From assembly GCA_030613505.1 (NCBI GenBank), contig JAUWLW010000019.1, positions 1 through 52,482 on the forward strand: a DNA stretch of 52,482 nt, given 5' to 3'. Origin of the DNA: Candidatus Zixiibacteriota bacterium. GTDB lineage: Bacteria; RBG-13-66-14; B26-G2; WVWN01. Under the pieces are notes generated by a model. It was not told where the DNA came from. It worked only from the letters and a program-made list of their open reading frames with translations, and did not search any database. How positions within the stretch are numbered: the first letter of the stretch is position 1; every line of letters begins with the position of its first letter. A program made the position numbers and the translations under genes. Positions 16,086 through 24,315 of this stretch are shown here, piece by piece.

Positions 16086-17020
16086 TATTTATCCTCCTTG
16101 ACCTTTATTTCAACCTTGCTATGGGCGGCGTTGATCTTCACGTTGGCCTTGGCCTCGCCGTCGGCGTAGATCATCGTCGTCCCCTTCTTATCGAAGGGTA
16201 TATCCGTATCCAACTTGCCGGCCAGCGACTCAATTTTAATTAAACAGGCGGTGGGCTTGCGGCCGAACTCGGCCGACACCTTGCCGTTGCCGAAGTTAAA
16301 GGCATAGTCCGCGTTCTCGGGCAGACGGGTTTGTTTTAAATCCACGGCGCCGTTGCCGACGTTTAAACGGAACTTCTCCAGGGCGTCCGCCTCGTCGACG
16401 AACACTTTCAAATTGCCGCCGTTGACGTCCAGCTCGCGCGCGCCGCGGCTGAGCAACTTGCCGTTGCCCAGGTTGACGTCGACGTACGCGGCGTCGGTCT
16501 CGACCTTGCCGTTGCCGCCGTTGGCTCCCACGCGCGCGATGCCCTCGGTGGCGAGCTTGCCGGTGCCGTACGAGGCGACGAACGGAACGTCGGCGGGTAC
16601 CGTGACGTCGAAGTCGACCCACACCTTGGCGCCGCGGAAGAGGTCGAGGATGCTCTTCGTCATGTCGGCTTTAACGTGGGCTTTCCCGTCCTTCTCGTCG
16701 AACGTCAGCTCGACCTTGTCGAAGAGGTTCTTGGCGTCGGCGGCATTTTTCGCCCGCGCCTTGACGGTCGCGACCACCAGCGTCTGCTCGCCCGCCCGGG
16801 CGACGACGTCGCCGACGAAACTGCTGAGCCTCAACTCGCTGATGGGGCCGTCGGGCGACCATTCCGTTATGTCGGTTATCACCTTGCCCTCGACCTTGGC
16901 CTCCGGCGGTTCGACGTCGACGCCGGCGTCCAGCGCCTCGAGCATCTCCTCGGCCCGGGCGGCGCTAATCTCGCCCTTTTCGAGTTTTTTCAGGATCTCC
17001 ATCCTCTCGTCTTCGGCCAT
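16085..17020 (-). CDS. DUF4097-type beta-helix protein with N-terminal SHOCT-like helix
   Basis: The 311 residues begin with a SHOCT-like hairpin (M-E-I-L-K-K-L-E-K-G-E-I-S near 7-19). A parallel-beta repeat region follows, with G-N-G-K and G-G-N steps (about 155-260), as in the DUF4097/bactofilin-like fold. No signal peptide is seen, so it is likely cytoplasmic or membrane-associated. Related firmicute cassettes use such proteins in envelope-stress sensing, which makes that role plausible but inferred. The ATG follows AGGAGG, 21 nt after the regulator gene. Confidence 0.8.
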   Translation of the reverse strand: MAEDERMEILKKLEKGEISAARAEEMLEALDAGVDVEPPEAKVEGKVITDITEWSPDGPISELRLSSFVGDVVARAGEQTLVVATVKARAKNAADAKNLFDKVELTFDEKDGKAHVKADMTKSILDLFRGAKVWVDFDVTVPADVPFVASYGTGKLATEGIARVGANGGNGKVETDAAYVDVNLGNGKLLSRGARELDVNGGNLKVFVDEADALEKFRLNVGNGAVDLKQTRLPENADYAFNFGNGKVSAEFGRKPTACLIKIESLAGKLDTDIPFDKKGTTMIYADGEAKANVKINAAHSKVEIKVKEDK

Positions 17021-17041
17021 CGTTCCTCCTACGATTTAAAA

Positions 17042-17422
17042 TTAAAGCTTCTTGAGCGCGTCGGCGGCCTCGGCCGCGGTCATCTCGCCCTTCTCGACCG
17101 CCGCCAACACGCCGGCGCGTCTGGCGCGCGCTTCCTCCGCCGCGGCGGCGTCCTCGGCGACCTTAAAACCTAAGGCGCGGATGACGTCGTCCAGGCGAGC
17201 GCGGACCGTCGGGTACGAGACGCCCAGCTCGCGCTCGAGCTCTTTGATGTTGCCGCGGCTGCGCACGAACGCCAGGACGAACTCGGCCTGCGCCGAGCTT
17301 AAAGCCGCCAGCTTATTCGGGGCGAAGCGGCCCTCGACGGCGGCGTCGCAATCGCGACAGGCAAACGCCGTAACGTCTATGGCGCCGCCGCAGAACGGGC
17401 AATTTCCAGGTAACGTCGGCAA
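17042..17422 (-). CDS. DUF2089-like zinc-ribbon HTH regulator
   Basis: The 126-residue protein has a zinc ribbon (C8-x2-C11 and C22-x2-C25), a helix-turn-helix segment (about 57-85: G-N-I-K-E-L-E-R-E-L-G-V-S-Y-P-T-V) and a C-terminal SHOCT-like tail (A-V-E-K-G-E-M-T-A-A-E-A). The TTG at 17422 is chosen because a near-perfect AAGGAGGTGA lies just before it; the earlier in-frame ATG lies between the proposed promoter boxes. It heads the operon with two SHOCT-like proteins and probably controls it. The shared tail suggests the three products co-assemble. Confidence 0.82.
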   Translation of the reverse strand: MPTLPGNCPFCGGAIDVTAFACRDCDAAVEGRFAPNKLAALSSAQAEFVLAFVRSRGNIKELERELGVSYPTVRARLDDVIRALGFKVAEDAAAAEEARARRAGVLAAVEKGEMTAAEAADALKKL

Positions 17423-17448
17423 ACCGGTCACCTCCTTAGTCTGGTATA

Positions 17449-17477
17449 ACGTTAACACAATACCTCCCATAAGTCAA
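17449..17477 (-). promoter_or_regulatory. Probable promoter of the SHOCT cassette
   Basis: TTGACT at 17477-17472, a 17-nt spacer and TAACGT at 17454-17449. The resulting leader of about 20 nt carries the strong ribosome binding site of the TTG start. The region upstream (17480-17560) is AT-rich with no gene. Confidence 0.5.
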
Positions 17478-17560
17478 TATTAAAATGAATATATTTTATC
17501 AATTTCTTCATATTATTAATACTATATTTATAAATACAGGTATATGTTGAAAATAGTTGC

Positions 17561-17585
17561 AAAAAAAGCCGGCCCGCGGGCCGGC
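17561..17585 (-). terminator. Terminator of the tagged-gene array
   Basis: An 18-base perfect palindrome (17568-17585) is followed on the minus strand by seven T. It lies 20 nt after the stop of the gene ending at 17606. Confidence 0.8.
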
Positions 17586-17605
17586 TCTTCGTTTAATCCG
17601 ATAAT

Positions 17606-18439
17606 TCACCTAAATAAGGCTTTTATCCTCCCGACCGACGCGGGCGCGACGGCGACGCCGTTGCCGAGAGACACTTGGTAGACGCAATCGCGGTCCCACG
17701 GCGGCATACGGTCCGTCAAATGCGCCCAGAGGGTAGTATTACACTCAGCGGGGTAGCCGGGGCCGCAAACAGCCGTGTCGTGTCTGAAGTACGGCGGCCT
17801 GGACACGGCGAACGTGCGCACCAGCGAACCGCCGCCCGAATATACTTTAACGGCGCCGTCTGCGGCGACGATAACGAATTCGCCGGACCGCCCCGCGAAG
17901 CGGTCGCTCGCCGCTAAAGATTTCCCCCACCCTACGGCGAAAGAACTTACCAAACTTCCGGTCACTGTGAAGCGGAATACGGTCCCACCCTCGACCAATA
18001 CGTACTTATATGCGCCGCCCGGGATATAAGCGTAGCCGTACATATTGGCGAGGGGTGACCACGAGCTTAAGACGGAACCCGTGGCTATATTAATGTCCCG
18101 GATCGAGGTCTCGCCGTAAATAATGGCGAAATAACCGGCCCCTAACGTACTGTGGTCTGCGTCGCCGTATAGGGGGTACGGCCCCAGTAAGAGACGGGCC
18201 CAGCCGACGGAGGATCCGGAAGGTGTATACTTCCGAAGTTGAATAATCCGGTTATTTGTATAATCGCCGACTACGGTATATACGTAACTGGCGTCGCGGT
18301 AAATACCTTGGACGTACATACGATAACCGGGGCGCGCGTCGAAGGAGCTGATGACGTACCCGGGGCCGGCGTACGTAACCGTGTTACTTCCCCACGCGAT
18401 AATTAAACCGGTGAATAATGCGACAGCTTTAATTTTAAT
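17606..18439 (-). CDS. Tagged secreted propeller-like protein with a probable ATT start
   Basis: The protein has a signal peptide (I-K-I-K-A-V-A-L-F-T-G-L-I-I then T-V-T-Y-A), repeats of the V-I-S-S-F and G-S-L-V-[SR]-[ST]-F type, and ends P-A-S-V-G-R-I-K-A-L-F-R. No ATG, GTG or TTG occurs between the upstream gene's stop (18475) and the signal peptide. An AGAGGA site sits 6 nt before an ATT at 18439-18437, giving 277 residues, close to its paralogues (258-272). ATT is a rare start codon and often limits translation; a mutated ATG is the other reading. Last of four tandem paralogues. Confidence 0.72.
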   Translation of the reverse strand: MKIKAVALFTGLIIAWGSNTVTYAGPGYVISSFDARPGYRMYVQGIYRDASYVYTVVGDYTNNRIIQLRKYTPSGSSVGWARLLLGPYPLYGDADHSTLGAGYFAIIYGETSIRDINIATGSVLSSWSPLANMYGYAYIPGGAYKYVLVEGGTVFRFTVTGSLVSSFAVGWGKSLAASDRFAGRSGEFVIVAADGAVKVYSGGGSLVRTFAVSRPPYFRHDTAVCGPGYPAECNTTLWAHLTDRMPPWDRDCVYQVSLGNGVAVAPASVGRIKALFR

Positions 18440-18474
18440 AAGGATTCCTCTTAATTTACTAAAATAATCGCAGG

Positions 18475-19293
18475 TTAACGATAAAGCGCCTTTATCCTCC
18501 CCACCGACGCCGGCGCGACGGCGGTTGTATTGCCGAGGTCTATTTGGTACACCCAGCACCCCGACCAGCCCTCGTACCGCCAGTACGTCGTACCCCAACT
18601 CGCCGGGTAACCGGGGCCGCAGACGCATCCGCGGCCTATCACATCTCGCCCGTTAGGGCCTATCACATCCCGCCCGTTAGGGAAAGTACCGACCAAAGAC
18701 CCGTCACCCGTATACACGCGCGCCGGCGTAGAATCGACGATGACGTAATCGCCCGGGCGGCCTTTATACCGGTCCGTCGCGGCGAGCGCCCCGCCCGTTT
18801 TAAAGGAGCTTACTACGCTCCAGGAAGCATCGTATTTAAATATGAATTCCGAGGAGTCTTCCGAGGCGAAAGCGTACCTGGCTCCCGGTCGATAAGCGTA
18901 ACCCCAGATGTCGTATAGCCCCAGGTTTATCGACTCTACGCGATAACCTGTCGACAGATCAAAGGTGAATAAAAAATTGGCGTCCGTGGCGATCGTCACG
19001 TACCCGGCGCCCCGGCGGCTGTGGTCGGCGTCCGTAAGAGGCCAGTGGGCCCCGGGGGGACCGAGATGGAGAACGCCGACGTAACTCCCAGCCGGCGTAT
19101 ACTTCTTAAGGTAATAACTAGGTTGAGTCGAATAAAACGCGACGTAGACGTACGCGGCGTCCCGGTAAACGCCCCCGGCGTAATCGGGTCCGCTTGTCGC
19201 TCGGAAAGAGGATATTACGTCGCCCACGCCGGCCCAAACGGCCGCCGCAAGAACGCTCGTAGCCGCAATCAAGCGTATAACCACCCGCGTCAT
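18475..19293 (-). CDS. Tagged secreted propeller-like protein
   Basis: The 272-residue protein has a signal peptide (M-T-R-V-V-I-R-L-I-A-A-T-S-V-L, cleavage near A-V-W-A). Repeat units include V-I-S-S-F, a conserved Y-R-D-A-A-Y-V-Y and a D-A-D-H-S step, and it ends P-A-S-V-G-R-I-K-A-L-Y-R. A late C-x-C-G-P-G-Y-P segment is shared with the next paralogue. The ATG has GGGAGG upstream. A 24-bp tandem duplication near its 3' part repeats eight residues (18635-18682). Function unknown; the fold is inferred from repeat periodicity. Confidence 0.78.
   Translation of the reverse strand: MTRVVIRLIAATSVLAAAVWAGVGDVISSFRATSGPDYAGGVYRDAAYVYVAFYSTQPSYYLKKYTPAGSYVGVLHLGPPGAHWPLTDADHSRRGAGYVTIATDANFLFTFDLSTGYRVESINLGLYDIWGYAYRPGARYAFASEDSSEFIFKYDASWSVVSSFKTGGALAATDRYKGRPGDYVIVDSTPARVYTGDGSLVGTFPNGRDVIGPNGRDVIGRGCVCGPGYPASWGTTYWRYEGWSGCWVYQIDLGNTTAVAPASVGRIKALYR
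18635..18682 (-). repeat. 24-bp tandem duplication inside a tagged gene
   Basis: Two 24-bp units (18635-18658 and 18659-18682) differ at one base. They duplicate eight residues (N-G-R-D-V-I-G-P / N-G-R-D-V-I-G-R) that are single or absent in the paralogues. In-frame and recent. Confidence 0.85.
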
Positions 19294-19341
19294 AATCTTA
19301 CCTCCCCGCGCTTAACGTCAAGCCCTAACTAACCCCTATAT

Positions 19342-20118
19342 TTACCGATACAGCGCCCTCAACCTGCCTAAAGACGTCGGCGCTACGGCCACGTTCGTAT
19401 TGCCGAGGTCTATTTGGTAGGCGTAGAAATCGGTCCCCCTGCGCAGGTTGCACCAGTACGTCGTGCCGTGGGTGGAGGGCGCGCCCGGGCCGCAGATGCA
19501 GCCGTACGTCACCGCCGGTAGAACGAAACTCGTCACCAGGGACCCCGTGCCGGTATAGACCATGGCGTAGAATGAGAGCCTCGAGCCCACGACGACGTAA
19601 TTACCGGCGCGGTTCCTAAAACGGCTCGTCGCAGCGATGGGCCCGGCGGAATAACTCACCGTAAAGCTACTCACCAGGCTCCCGGCCTTCGTATAACGGC
19701 GGACGTCCGCGCCGCTGTGGACGAAATAATAGGCGCTGCCCGGGAAGTACGCGAACCCGGTAGTGCTCGGCGGCGCCGCGTACGACCGTATCAACGAGCC
19801 GTTGGAGGTCCGGTATTCGAAGATGCGGTTGCCGCCGCCCAAGACCGTCATGCGGCCCGCGCCGGCGACGCAGTGGTCGGCGTCGGCCGCGGCCGTCAGG
19901 CCGCTTAGCGCCACGGTCCCGACCAGCGAACCGCCGACGGTGTACCGACGTAGCGTATTCGTGCCGACGACGCAATATACGTAACTGCCGTCGCGATATG
20001 CGTCGCGGGCGCTCGGCCACGGGAAAGAACTGATCACGTCGCCTACGGCGCCCAAGGCCGGCGCCGCGGCGATTAACGTCGCGGCCGCTGCGACTAAGCT
20101 CAATACCTTACATCCCAT
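19342..20118 (-). CDS. Tagged secreted propeller-like protein
   Basis: The 258-residue product starts at an ATG with AGGAGGGG upstream (20118-20116); an in-frame ATG nine codons earlier lies before the ribosome binding site and is rejected. The signal peptide is followed by V-I-S-S-F, the paired Y-R-D-G-S-Y-V-Y and D-A-D-H-C steps, and G-S-L-V-[TS]-S-F repeats. The end is P-T-S-L-G-R-L-R-A-L-Y-R, the most divergent tag in the array. C-I-C-G-P-G-A-P resembles the neighbour's cysteine segment. Function unknown. Confidence 0.78.
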   Translation of the reverse strand: MGCKVLSLVAAAATLIAAAPALGAVGDVISSFPWPSARDAYRDGSYVYCVVGTNTLRRYTVGGSLVGTVALSGLTAAADADHCVAGAGRMTVLGGGNRIFEYRTSNGSLIRSYAAPPSTTGFAYFPGSAYYFVHSGADVRRYTKAGSLVSSFTVSYSAGPIAATSRFRNRAGNYVVVGSRLSFYAMVYTGTGSLVTSFVLPAVTYGCICGPGAPSTHGTTYWCNLRRGTDFYAYQIDLGNTNVAVAPTSLGRLRALYR

Positions 20119-20166
20119 CGCCGCCACCCCTCCTTGCTTATGCATATACAGCCGCCCGTCGGTACT

Positions 20167-20976
20167 TTAGCGATAGAGCGCCTTCACCTTTCCGAGCGAA
20201 GCCGGCGCCACCGCCGGCGCCGTGGCCTCGACGTCGACCTGGTACGCCCAACGGTCGGTGCCTATTCGCTGGACGCACCAGTACGCCCGTTGATACTTCT
20301 TCGGGTTGGCCCGACCCACGATCGACGCGTACGTACCGGTACCCGGCACTACAAACGAATCCACCAGCGAGCCGCCGCCGGTGTAAACGTACGAATAGCC
20401 GCCCACGCCGGACCGGCCTATGATCACGTATTCGCCGTTCTTGCCGTCGTATACGGGCGTAGCGGCCAGGCCGCCGATGTACCCACCGACGTAGAACTTG
20501 TTTACCAATACGTCGTTGGTGGTGTAACGGAAGACCATCTCGTCGCGGGCGACGAAGTACTTCGACGAGCCCGGTATATAGGCGTACGCCGTGGTATCGG
20601 AGGGCAACGGCTTCGCCTTCACGAATTCCGCGTTCTTCTTGTACGTCAAGAGCATCTTCTTGCCGAAATCAAAGACGTCGACGTAGCCACTGCCCAGCGT
20701 GCTGTGGTCGGCGTCGCGCGGCGCTTGGGCCCGCGACAACGTCGCTGAACGCACTACCGAACCGGCCGGCGTGTACGTCGTCAGATAATCCGGGCCGGCG
20801 GAATACAGGATGCCGTAGACGTACGTCCAATCGCGATATATCCCGGTCGCCTTCGGCGTCTCGGCGCCCGTCATCTTGAACGAACTGATTACGGACCCCA
20901 CGGCGGCTTGCGCCGCAAACGCCGCCGCTAAAAAGGCCGCGGCAACGCAAATAATTATCATAGACCGCGCCTTCAT
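20167..20976 (-). CDS. Tagged secreted propeller-like protein
   Basis: The 269-residue product starts at the ATG at 20976-20974 behind GAGGAG; the ATG 15 codons earlier lacks a site. It has a signal peptide (M-K-A-R-S-M-I-I-I-C-V then A-A-Q-A), a V-I-S-S-F start of repeats, Y-R-D-W-T-Y-V-Y, D-A-D-H-S, and ends P-A-S-L-G-K-V-K-A-L-Y-R. It is the first gene of four tandem paralogues separated by 35-48 nt. Function unknown; the order suggests expansion by tandem duplication. Confidence 0.78.
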   Translation of the reverse strand: MKARSMIIICVAAAFLAAAFAAQAAVGSVISSFKMTGAETPKATGIYRDWTYVYGILYSAGPDYLTTYTPAGSVVRSATLSRAQAPRDADHSTLGSGYVDVFDFGKKMLLTYKKNAEFVKAKPLPSDTTAYAYIPGSSKYFVARDEMVFRYTTNDVLVNKFYVGGYIGGLAATPVYDGKNGEYVIIGRSGVGGYSYVYTGGGSLVDSFVVPGTGTYASIVGRANPKKYQRAYWCVQRIGTDRWAYQVDVEATAPAVAPASLGKVKALYR

Positions 20977-21071
20977 AACAGACTCCTCATGTCGCACGCG
21001 CGCCAACGTTCGCCACTTCATTTAATTAAATTATAACCCCTTCCGCGCGGGCCGTCAAGGCACATAACTGA

Positions 21072-21093
21072 AGAAGCCGGCCGCAAGGCCGGC
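21072..21093 (-). terminator. Possible terminator after an NHL gene
   Basis: A 7-bp stem GCCGGCC / GGCCGGC (21076-21093) with a 4-nt loop, followed on the minus strand by a pyrimidine-rich CTTCTTC. There is no pure T-run. Confidence 0.4.
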
Positions 21094-21123
21094 CCGTTAC
21101 CCCGGCCTAACGGCCGTTCGCCC

Positions 21124-22092
21124 CTACTTAAACAACGCCTTAATCCGGCCTACGGACGACGGAACGACCGCGGGAAGCGACTCGCGGAAGTATTGGATGC
21201 GGTGGTTATTATAGTCGGCGACGTATACCCGGGCACCGTTCGCGGTGACGGCAACTGCAGAAGGCCAATTAAACTGGCCGTTACCGCTTCCCAGCGACCC
21301 CCATTTACCGAGGAACGACCCGACCGGGGTAAAATATTGGACCCGATGGTTTCTCCTGTCAGCGACGTAAACGATACCGCCCGGGCCGTAGGTCACGCCC
21401 GACGGGTCGTAGAATTGGCCGTCGCCGCTCCCTCGCGAGCCCCACATGCCGAGGAACGAACCGCTGGGCGTGAAGTATTGTACGCGGTCGTTGTCGCTAT
21501 CCGCTACGTAAACGTTACCGTTTGGCGCGACGGCGATTTGAAGGGGAAACATGAACTGGCCGCTGCCCCGTCCCCACGAGCCCCACTTACCGAGAAAAGA
21601 CCCGGCCGGCGTGAAGTATTGAACGCGGTGATTGCCGACGTCGGTCACGTACCAATTCCCGTTGCGGGCAAACGCTATCCCGTAAGGCCCGCGGAACTGG
21701 CCGTTACCAGAACCTACCGAGCCGTGGAAGCCCAGGTAAGACCCCGTTGAAGTGAAGTATTGGATGCGGTGGTTACGGTAATCCGTTACGTAGACGTTGC
21801 CGCTCGAGGCAAACGCCAAGCCCCGCGCAAGGCCGAATTGCCCCGCGCCCGAGCCCTCCGTTCCCCATTTACCGAGGAATGAGCCGCTCGAGGTGAAGTA
21901 TTGTACGCGGTGGTTGTAGGCGTCCGCCACGTATACGTTGCCGTTGGTTGCTATAGCTACATCTTCCGGGCGGTAGAATTGGCCGTTACCTGTACCTTCG
22001 GAGCCCCATTGGCCTTCGTAGACCCAAACACCCGAGGCCGGGGCCGCGGCAACCACAAACGCGCCAACTATGTATAAGGCGTAACGTTTCAT
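21124..22092 (-). CDS. Tagged secreted NHL-repeat beta-propeller
   Basis: The 322-residue protein has a signal peptide (M-K-R-Y-A-L-Y-I-V-G-A-F) and about six NHL units, each with G-N-V-Y-V-A-D then N-H-R-[VI]-Q-Y-F-T, a G-S-F-L-G-K-W-G turn and a G-x-G-[NS]-G-Q-F turn. NHL propellers bind proteins or glycans; no active site is expected. It ends P-S-S-V-G-R-I-K-A-L-F-K right after the last blade, so the tag is extra to the fold. An AGAGGGG site precedes the ATG. Close relatives lie at 33421 and 34700. Confidence 0.88.
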   Translation of the reverse strand: MKRYALYIVGAFVVAAAPASGVWVYEGQWGSEGTGNGQFYRPEDVAIATNGNVYVADAYNHRVQYFTSSGSFLGKWGTEGSGAGQFGLARGLAFASSGNVYVTDYRNHRIQYFTSTGSYLGFHGSVGSGNGQFRGPYGIAFARNGNWYVTDVGNHRVQYFTPAGSFLGKWGSWGRGSGQFMFPLQIAVAPNGNVYVADSDNDRVQYFTPSGSFLGMWGSRGSGDGQFYDPSGVTYGPGGIVYVADRRNHRVQYFTPVGSFLGKWGSLGSGNGQFNWPSAVAVTANGARVYVADYNNHRIQYFRESLPAVVPSSVGRIKALFK

Positions 22093-22179
22093 AGTATTAC
22101 CCCTCTTTTAGGATTTCTATCAAAGAATAAGGGGCCGCATTTACGCGGACCCCTATTTTACCGCCGAACTGTCGGGCAT

Positions 22180-22929
22180 TTACTTAAACAACCCTTTGAC
22201 CCGGCCGAAGGACGCCGGGTTTATGTTCTCCCCGCCGGAATAACATAGTTGGAATATATAGTTAGTCGCGGCGTCAACAACCCACACAAAAGTATAAGGG
22301 GGTTCGTGGTCGTTATCGCACGTTTTACGGTCCGCCCATACGCCAGCGGGAGCGCCTAACGGAAAACCGCCGAAACCAATAAAGTATACTCTATGCGTCG
22401 CCGCGTCGCCTATAACACCGTCGTTACTAGAATAAGCCTCTATGGCGGTTAAACGATTCCCCGGCCCGCGGAAAGAACTTACGACCGAACCGGTGGTTGT
22501 GACCTCGACCGCAAGGTTCTCTTCCGGGATGGCGACGTATTTTCGGTAGATCCCTCCCCCGCCGCTTAAATCGGCCGGGTGCGCCTTGGGACACTGGAAC
22601 GAGGATATAACCGAACCCGTTGTCGTCAATTGGTAAATGTAGCTATTATTGTAATTAGAAACGGTAATAATATCCTGTCCCCAACTACTCAATCCCCAGG
22701 CGCCCCTTGGAATAGCTAGATTTATATATTCTGAAGGCTCGCCCAATTTGTATATACGGGGCGGGGAACCGTCGCAAAGTATAGAATAACCGCCAGGGGT
22801 ATGCAAATTTATACCCCGGGCATTGGGCGCGGGCGCGGGGTAAGACGCTGCAATAGACCACCCGCTGGCGCCTGCCGTCGGCGCTAACGAAACAAACGCC
22901 GCGAGTAAAAATACTGTCGACACTCTCAT
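22180..22929 (-). CDS. Tagged secreted propeller-like protein
   Basis: The 249-residue protein has a signal peptide (M-R-V-S-T-V-F-L-L-A-A-F), repeats with T-T-[TG]-x-x-S-V-[IV]-S-S-F, and the end P-A-S-F-G-R-V-K-G-L-F-K. That tail shows the same anchor positions (P, S, G, R/K, K, L, F) with Phe and Gly replacements. No known family beyond repeat similarity to the array at 17606-20976. It is separated from the NHL gene by 87 nt. Confidence 0.72.
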   Translation of the reverse strand: MRVSTVFLLAAFVSLAPTAGASGWSIAASYPAPAPNARGINLHTPGGYSILCDGSPPRIYKLGEPSEYINLAIPRGAWGLSSWGQDIITVSNYNNSYIYQLTTTGSVISSFQCPKAHPADLSGGGGIYRKYVAIPEENLAVEVTTTGSVVSSFRGPGNRLTAIEAYSSNDGVIGDAATHRVYFIGFGGFPLGAPAGVWADRKTCDNDHEPPYTFVWVVDAATNYIFQLCYSGGENINPASFGRVKGLFK

Positions 22930-23205
22930 CTTAGAACCGCCTTAGCGAAAATCACTACGGAATATTCAGGTCCGTCTTGTAGGCCGGTACGGAATTTCGT
23001 TTGGTGGCTGTTATAGGCGCGCGCAAAATACAAAACCGCCGCTACCGCGAACGGCGCGCCGGCTGAGTTTGATTACCAATAAACCATACTCCTCTCCTCG
23101 TTGCCGCGTTAATAATATAAACCAAAACCGCCGCCTTGTCAAGGAATTTTTACAAAAGAAAAAAAGCCGCCCGAGCGGGCGGCCTTTTACACATATTAGC
23201 CATAG
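22930..23205. other. Intergenic region
   Basis: No gene is supported here. The left part presumably carries the promoter of the tagged gene starting at 22929, though no convincing boxes are seen. The right end holds the terminator at 23157-23183. Confidence 0.5.
23157..23183 (-). terminator. Terminator of the SPFH gene
   Basis: A perfect 7-bp stem GCCGCCC / GGGCGGC (23166-23183) with a 4-nt loop is followed on the minus strand by a T-rich run. It lies about 22 nt past the stop at 23206. Confidence 0.8.
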
Positions 23206-24315
23206 CTATTTTTTCATCTTCTCGCCGCACTCCGGGCAGAACTTGTCGCCCTCGTCGATGGCCTCGCCGCACTTGGGGCAGTGGCCGGCGACTAGCAGCT
23301 CCTCGCCGCACGAGGCGCAGAACCGCGCCTTCGCCGGATTATCCGCCTGGCACTTCGGGCAGATGATGAGCGTCTCGTCGGGCAGGCCGATTTTATTGCC
23401 GCAGCCCGGGCAAAAGTTGGAGCCGGTAGGCATGGGCTTGTTGCACTTGGGGCAGGGCTGCTCGGTGGTGGTACGCATCGCGCCCCCCATCATCTGCGCC
23501 ATGGACATGCCCATGCCCAGGCCCACGCCCAAGCCCATACCCTCGCCCGCGCCGCCGCCGGTCTGCTCCGCGGCCTTTTCGACCGCCCGCGCGGCTTTAA
23601 AGCGATAGTACTGGTTGAGGTCGCCGACCGCGGCCATGCCGGTGCGCTCGTCGATTACCTTCTGGACCTCGGGAGGCGGCGTGATGGCGTTGACGTAAAA
23701 GTCGGTAATCTCCAGGCCGTACTTGCCGAAGTCGTCGCGGACCTTGCTCTTCATCGCCGCGCCGATCTCGTCGTACTTAGCCGCCAGGTCGAGCACCGTC
23801 GTCAGGACTTCGCCCAGCACGTCCTGCATCCGCGCGACGATTATCGCGCGCAGGAACCCCTCGACGTCGCGCGTCTCCAGCCGGCCCTCGGTCCCCACGA
23901 CCTTGTTGACGAAGAGCATCGGGTCCGTCACGCGGATGGAGAAGATGCCGAAGGAGCGGAGGCGAACCATCGCCAGGTCCTTGTCGCGGAAGATGACAGG
24001 CTCGGCGGTGCCCCATTTTAAATCCCGGATGGGCCGCTTTTTGACGAAATAGACTTCCGTCTTGAAGGGGCTGCCGTCGGTAATATGCTTGCCGACGAAG
24101 TCTATAAGGAGCGGCACGTTGCCGGTAGTGAGGGTATGGCGGCCGGCGTCTAAGACGTCGTAGCCCTTGCCGTCGCGGAAGAAGACGGCCCACTGGTTCT
24201 CGCGTACGATGAGCTGGCTGCCGAGTTTAATCTCGCCCGAGCCGACCGCGGGCCACCGCTGCACGATGGCGTCGGGGCCCATGTCCACCGATTCGATAAC
24301 GTCGAATATGGCCAA
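23206..24315 (-). CDS. SPFH (band 7) protein with C-terminal zinc ribbons
   Basis: The 369-residue protein shows the SPFH/virion-core-like domain (about 1-240: I-V-R-E-N-Q-W-A-V-F-F-R-D-G-K then L-L-I-D-F-V-G), a Gly/Met-rich linker (250-280), and paired zinc ribbons with repeated C-P-K-C, C-P-G-C-G, C-A-S-C-G and C-P-E-C-G knuckles (288-369). SPFH proteins form membrane-associated oligomers; the zinc ribbons probably bind a partner. The TTG start directly follows the stop of the upstream gene behind a GGGGGTGA site, so the pair is coupled. Confidence 0.87.
   Translation of the reverse strand: MAIFDVIESVDMGPDAIVQRWPAVGSGEIKLGSQLIVRENQWAVFFRDGKGYDVLDAGRHTLTTGNVPLLIDFVGKHITDGSPFKTEVYFVKKRPIRDLKWGTAEPVIFRDKDLAMVRLRSFGIFSIRVTDPMLFVNKVVGTEGRLETRDVEGFLRAIIVARMQDVLGEVLTTVLDLAAKYDEIGAAMKSKVRDDFGKYGLEITDFYVNAITPPPEVQKVIDERTGMAAVGDLNQYYRFKAARAVEKAAEQTGGGAGEGMGLGVGLGMGMSMAQMMGGAMRTTTEQPCPKCNKPMPTGSNFCPGCGNKIGLPDETLIICPKCQADNPAKARFCASCGEELLVAGHCPKCGEAIDEGDKFCPECGEKMKK

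Noticed and set aside
21124-22092. Regularly spaced short DNA repeats as a CRISPR array
   Set aside because: The periodicity comes from NHL protein repeats in an intact frame. No array-like identical repeats with unique spacers occur in the window.
22099-22128. TTGATA and TAATAC boxes just before the NHL gene at 22092
   Set aside because: The -10 box would end one base before the ATG, so the message would start inside the gene; the AGAGGGG ribosome binding site shows it is translated from a longer leader.
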